A DNA stretch of 48,665 nucleotides from the NCBI GenBank assembly GCA_009695095.1, contig SIBQ01000016.1:1-48665 (forward strand), read 5' to 3'. Numbering within the stretch: position 1 is the first letter of the stretch; every line of letters begins with the position of its first letter. Below the pieces are notes generated by a model that had not been told where the DNA came from, searched no databases, and was given only the letters and a program-made list of their open reading frames with translations. Below, piece by piece: positions 43,164 through 48,665 of this stretch. Source of the DNA: Lacunisphaera sp. Its GTDB lineage: Bacteria; Verrucomicrobiota; Verrucomicrobiia; Opitutales; Opitutaceae. The position numbers and the translations under genes are program-made.

Positions 43164-44240
43164 ATGAGCACCCTCACCTACCGCCAGACCCACGCCGCCG
43201 CTGAACTGCGCCATCTCCTTGCGCAGCGCATTGTCCTCCTCGACGGCGCCATGGGCACGATGATCCAGCAGCACCAGTTGTCAGATGCGGACTTCCGCGG
43301 CAATCGCTTTAAGTCCCACCCGCACGACCTCAAGGGCAACAACGACCTCCTGTCCCTCACCCGCCCCGACGTCATCGAGGGCATCCACCTCCAGTATTTC
43401 GAGGCGGGTGCGGACATGGTCGAGACCAACACCTTTTCCTCCACCGCCATCGCGCAGGCCGATTACAAGCTCGAGCCCCTCGTCACCGAGCTCAACATCG
43501 CGGCCGCTCGGGTCGCCGTGCAGACCGCCTTCCGGGCCGAGGCGAAGCTCGGCCGCCGCTGCTTCGTCGCCGGCGCGCTCGGCCCGCTCAACCGCACCCT
43601 CTCGATGTCGCCCGACGTCAACCGGCCTGACTTCCGCGCCGTTAACTGGGACAAGGTTGTCGCGGCCTACCTTGAGCAGGCCCATGCGCTCGTCACCGGT
43701 GGGGTGGACGTCCTTTTGGTCGAGACCATCTTCGACACCCTCAACGCCAAGGCCGCCGTCTTCGCCCTCGAGCAACTCTTCGACGAACTCGGCGCCCGCC
43801 TCCCGGTGATGATCTCCGTCACCATCACCGACAATTCCGGCCGCACCCTCTCCGGCCAGACTGTCGGTGCCTTCTACAATTCCATTCGCCACGCGCACCC
43901 GCTCAGCATCGGTATCAACTGCGCGCTTGGTGGCGCCCAGATGCGCCCCTACGTCGAGGAACTCGCCGGCCTTGCCGAGTGCTACGTCTCCTGCTACCCG
44001 AACGCCGGGCTGCCCAACACCTTTGGCGGCTACGACGAAACGCCGGCCACCATGGCCAGGGTCCTCGGCGATTTCGCCGCGAACGGCTGGCTCAACATCG
44101 TCGGCGGCTGCTGCGGCTCCACGCCCGCGCACATCACCGCCATCGCTCAAGCTGTCAAGCAGTCCAAGCCCCACGTCCCGCCCGCCGCGACCGAGCGCCG
44201 CCTGCAGCTCAGCGGCCTCGAGCCTTTGGCCATAGCGTGA
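43164..44240 (+). CDS. metH: Methionine synthase, homocysteine-binding module (MetH N-terminal part)
   Basis: The 358-residue protein is the first domain of cobalamin-dependent methionine synthase. It has [13 protein letters not shown] near residue 27, [15 protein letters not shown] near 90, the zinc ligands in INCALGG (about 252) and [11 protein letters not shown] (about 312), and ends [12 protein letters not shown], the exact sequence that in one-piece MetH leads into the folate domain. Here a TGA (44238-44240) ends it and the rest starts 127 bp later. It binds and activates homocysteine via Zn. ATG 43164 begins [10 protein letters not shown]. It is divergent from the riboswitch-controlled btuB. 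Confidence 0.93.
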   Translation: MSTLTYRQTHAAAELRHLLAQRIVLLDGAMGTMIQQHQLSDADFRGNRFKSHPHDLKGNNDLLSLTRPDVIEGIHLQYFEAGADMVETNTFSSTAIAQADYKLEPLVTELNIAAARVAVQTAFRAEAKLGRRCFVAGALGPLNRTLSMSPDVNRPDFRAVNWDKVVAAYLEQAHALVTGGVDVLLVETIFDTLNAKAAVFALEQLFDELGARLPVMISVTITDNSGRTLSGQTVGAFYNSIRHAHPLSIGINCALGGAQMRPYVEELAGLAECYVSCYPNAGLPNTFGGYDETPATMARVLGDFAANGWLNIVGGCCGSTPAHITAIAQAVKQSKPHVPPAATERRLQLSGLEPLAIA

Positions 44241-44247
44241 ACGCGAT

Positions 44248-44363
44248 GGAAGCTCCAAAATTCACTCGCCAATTTTCAATAGTCCGATTAGCCGCGCCTA
44301 TTCACTTTTATCTCTCCCCTTCAAGTATTCAACGGAGCTTGGATATTGGGGCCTGGAGCTTCC
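44248..44363. repeat. Period-7 inverted-repeat element between the two metH parts
   Basis: GGAAGCTCC (44248-44256) and GGAGCTTCC (44355-44363) are perfect inverted ends. The right arm reads TTCAAGT ATTCAAC GGAGCTT GGATATT GGGGCCT GGAGCTT (44320-44361) in 7-bp steps; the left arm begins AAGCTCC AAAATTC. The right end supplies the GGAG that precedes the ATG of the second part at 44367. Confidence 0.8.
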
Positions 44364-44366
44364 GCG

Positions 44367-47129
<2,763 letters not shown>

Positions 47130-47228
47130 GAAACGCCGGTCAGCCATGGCTTGGGGAGCGTCGGCTGATGGCTGGCTCTTTGCATGGTTTACTGAAACGA
47201 GCGTTTGGTCCGCGGCTATCGAGGTCTG

Positions 47229-47381
47229 CTACGAGATGTTCTTTTCTCTGCAGACCTCCACGATGTTCTTGCCGCCATCGGCGGCCAGCGAAATGCGGAT
47301 CTTGTCTCCAGTCGTGTGGCGTTGGTCTTTCATGGTCTAGGGTCTTTTCAGGTTGCCCAGACTAACTCCAGCCCAGGCTCA
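47229..47381 (-). mobile_element. IS3-family left end with OrfA N-terminal fragment
   Basis: ATG 47333 (minus) opens a 34-residue frame, MKDQRHTTGDKIRIS then ADGGKNIVEVCREKNIS, which resembles the start of IS3-type OrfA helix-turn-helix proteins. It ends at TAG 47229-47231 just where the second helix should continue, so the element is truncated. Upstream of the ATG lies the terminal repeat GTTAGTCTGGG (47356-47366, complement), extending to a TGAGCC tip at about 47381. This copy identifies the repeats near 0.1, 0.7 and 5.9 kb as IS ends. Nothing else is recognisable between metH and 47229. Confidence 0.65.
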
Positions 47382-47387
47382 GTTTCG

Positions 47388-47585
47388 GGCGGCCATATCA
47401 GGTTGCTCATCGCCTTCGGCAACATTGCCAGCATCACCACACCCATTGCCATCGGTTGCATCCTTAAGAGCACCGGTGCATTCAATGGCGCCCTCGCACT
47501 TGTCAGCGCGCACGTGGTGCTCGAGATGGCCAGCTACCTTTCCATCGTTAACGAAATCAAGCGCGCGGAATTGCGGGCCGCCTGA
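47388..47585 (+). pseudogene. MFS transporter, C-terminal fragment
   Basis: About 60 residues after the IS end read LLIAFGNIASITTPIAIGCI, then TGAFNGALALVSAHVVLEMA and YLSIVNEIKRAEL, the last two membrane segments of anion:cation symporter-type MFS proteins (hexuronate or phthalate transporter group). The normal length is about 430 residues; the 5' part is cut exactly at the IS terminal repeat (47356-47381), as for hmgA and the adenylate cyclase. Confidence 0.65.
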
Positions 47586-48097
47586 GTGCGGCGGTGACAA
47601 AAACTCAGCTGGGATTCGGCCAACTCAGTAAGCTGGATGGGGCCGTGATAGGCGCGCTGATAGTGGACGACGCCGAGCTGAAATCCCGTCGGCGGGAAGG
47701 AGCGCGGTGTGGGCACGAAGAGGATTTCGCGCAGGCCGAAGCCACGCGTCTTCATTTCGCGCAGGCGGGCTTTGGTCCACGCGTGGTTCACAGTCATGAG
47801 GAAAACGACATTGGCGGATACTTCGAAGCCATGGATGAGAAAGCGGCGGATCTGGCTCCAGGGAGGATTGGTGAGGATCCAGTCGACGGGCGTGTGTCAG
47901 GCGAAGAAATCACGGTCGCGTTTGATTTCGCACCAAGTTGTGCCGGGCGGCAGGCAGTTGAGAATGTGACCGTCGCCGGCACAGAACTCGAGAATGCGGC
48001 CGGCGGGTGCGAAGTGGGCCACTAGCTGTTGCGCAAGTGCCGCCGGAGTCTGGATGTCGTCGTTGGAGACGTAGTTGCGGTGGGGTTGGTAGCGCAC
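47534..48097 (-). pseudogene. Small DNA methyltransferase-like protein with in-frame TGA
   Basis: The frame reads VRYQPHRNYVSNDDIQTPAA, RILEFCAGDGHILNCLPPGT (SAM-binding motif I) and CEIKRDRDFFA. Then a TGA stands where Trp would fit, followed in the same frame by HTPVDWILTNPPWSQIRRFL (NPPW catalytic motif IV) and NVVFLMTVNHAWTKARLREM. Apart from the stop (47916-47918) it looks like a complete, phage-type adenine or cytosine-N4 methyltransferase of about 160-187 residues. GTG 48097 is the likely start because sequence upstream is the rRNA terminator. The 3' end overlaps the convergent MFS remnant. A single G-to-A change, or a sequencing error, would explain the stop. Confidence 0.6.
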
Positions 48098-48134
48098 ACC
48101 GAGTTTCAAGCGCAGCGGGGCAAATCTGTACAGG

Positions 48135-48173
48135 CAAAAAAGAGGCCCGGTTCGTCTTTCGACCAACCGGGCC
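48135..48173 (-). terminator. Intrinsic terminator of the rRNA operon
   Basis: On the minus strand GGCCCGGTT...AACCGGGCC forms a nine-pair stem (48144-48173) followed by TCTTTTTTG (48135-48143). It lies directly after 5S rRNA. Confidence 0.9.
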
Positions 48174-48178
48174 ATAAA

Positions 48179-48293
48179 CCTGGCAACGACCTACTCTCGC
48201 GGGACCTAACGTCCTACTACCATTGGCTACGCGGGGCTTAACGGCCGTGTTCGGGATGGGAACGGGTGGAACCCCCGGTATATGGTCACCAGG
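48179..48293 (-). rRNA. rrf: 5S ribosomal RNA
   Basis: The 115-nt gene on the minus strand starts CCTGGTGACCATATACCGGG and ends AGAGTAGGTCGTTGCCAGG. The ends pair (CCTGG with CCAGG), and the central CCGTTCCCATCCCGAACACG is the universally conserved loop B/C region of 5S. It lies between the 23S 3' end and the operon terminator. Confidence 0.95.
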
Positions 48294-48387
48294 AAACTTT
48301 TTTCTCCTTGAGGAGAAAATATCAGAAAATTCAGACAAACCGCCTGCGGTAAGAAGGTGAAATAAACGCCCAGAAACTGGTATCTGC

Positions 48388-48665
<278 letters not shown>

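Noticed and set aside
48098-48175. N-terminal extension of the methyltransferase remnant starting MARLVERR
   Set aside because: These codons are the stem of the rRNA operon terminator, so the start was moved to GTG 48097.

Overview
The window is high-GC DNA from a Gram-negative bacterium, most likely Verrucomicrobiota close to Opitutaceae. The evidence is the gene repertoire: a GldA/GldF/GldG-like ABC operon with a DUF4340 protein, DUF6580 next to a PduO adenosyltransferase, DUF6941 beside pyrG, a two-gene MetH, and several membrane-anchored coiled-coil proteins. kdsA and btuB imply an outer membrane. The assignment is inference from gene content, not from a database search. The window ends in a minus-strand rRNA operon (23S 3' end, 5S, terminator).

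Layout. 1-5968 is a scarred region: the tail of an IS3-type transposase, a 3' fragment of homogentisate dioxygenase, a 5' fragment of a flavin reductase, then about 5.2 kb of proteobacterial-looking catabolic genes (Baeyer-Villiger monooxygenase, SDR, Rieske ferredoxin, amidohydrolase, plus broken livF and livM). This block is bounded by copies of one IS end (core GTTAGTCTGGG). 5982-17135 holds an adenylate cyclase truncated at that IS end, a PlsC-like acyltransferase, a TPR protein, the def-pduO-DUF6580 operon, a two-gene membrane/coiled-coil module, an Ig-like membrane protein, DUF1272 and a degenerate sulfatase. 17259-26497 (minus) is a long run: birA, ABC ATPase, ABC permease, GldG-like protein, DUF4340, AsmA-like. 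26547-30356 carries small exported proteins, a HEAT-like protein and a PfkB kinase. 30480-36173 (plus) is pyrG, kdsA, a lipoyl/E3-binding mini-protein and an M16 peptidase pair; rsmE and tRNA-Leu(CAA) follow. 37265-40637 has a coiled-coil membrane protein, a YcaQ-like protein and an orphan C-terminal piece of an MmeI-like methyltransferase. 40826-47129 is a B12 locus: btuB under a cobalamin riboswitch, divergent from metH in two parts. 47229-48097 holds IS3, MFS and DNA methyltransferase remnants.

B12 links several genes: uptake (btuB), activation (pduO, possibly DUF6580) and use (metH). Envelope functions are also well represented (kdsA, AsmA-like, the Gld-type ABC system, M16 pair).

The most unusual feature is a set of short imperfect repeats with a strict 7-bp (sometimes 9-bp) period, often as inverted arms. 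They sit immediately beyond stop codons (pduO, gldG-like, DUF6941, pyrG, first half of metH) and also inside reading frames at inter-domain linkers (sulfatase, lipoyl protein, YcaQ-like, metH twice). At least twelve such loci occur in 48 kb.

Many genes carry a single 1-nt frameshift, often at a homopolymer, so part of the apparent pseudogenisation may be consensus error in the assembly.
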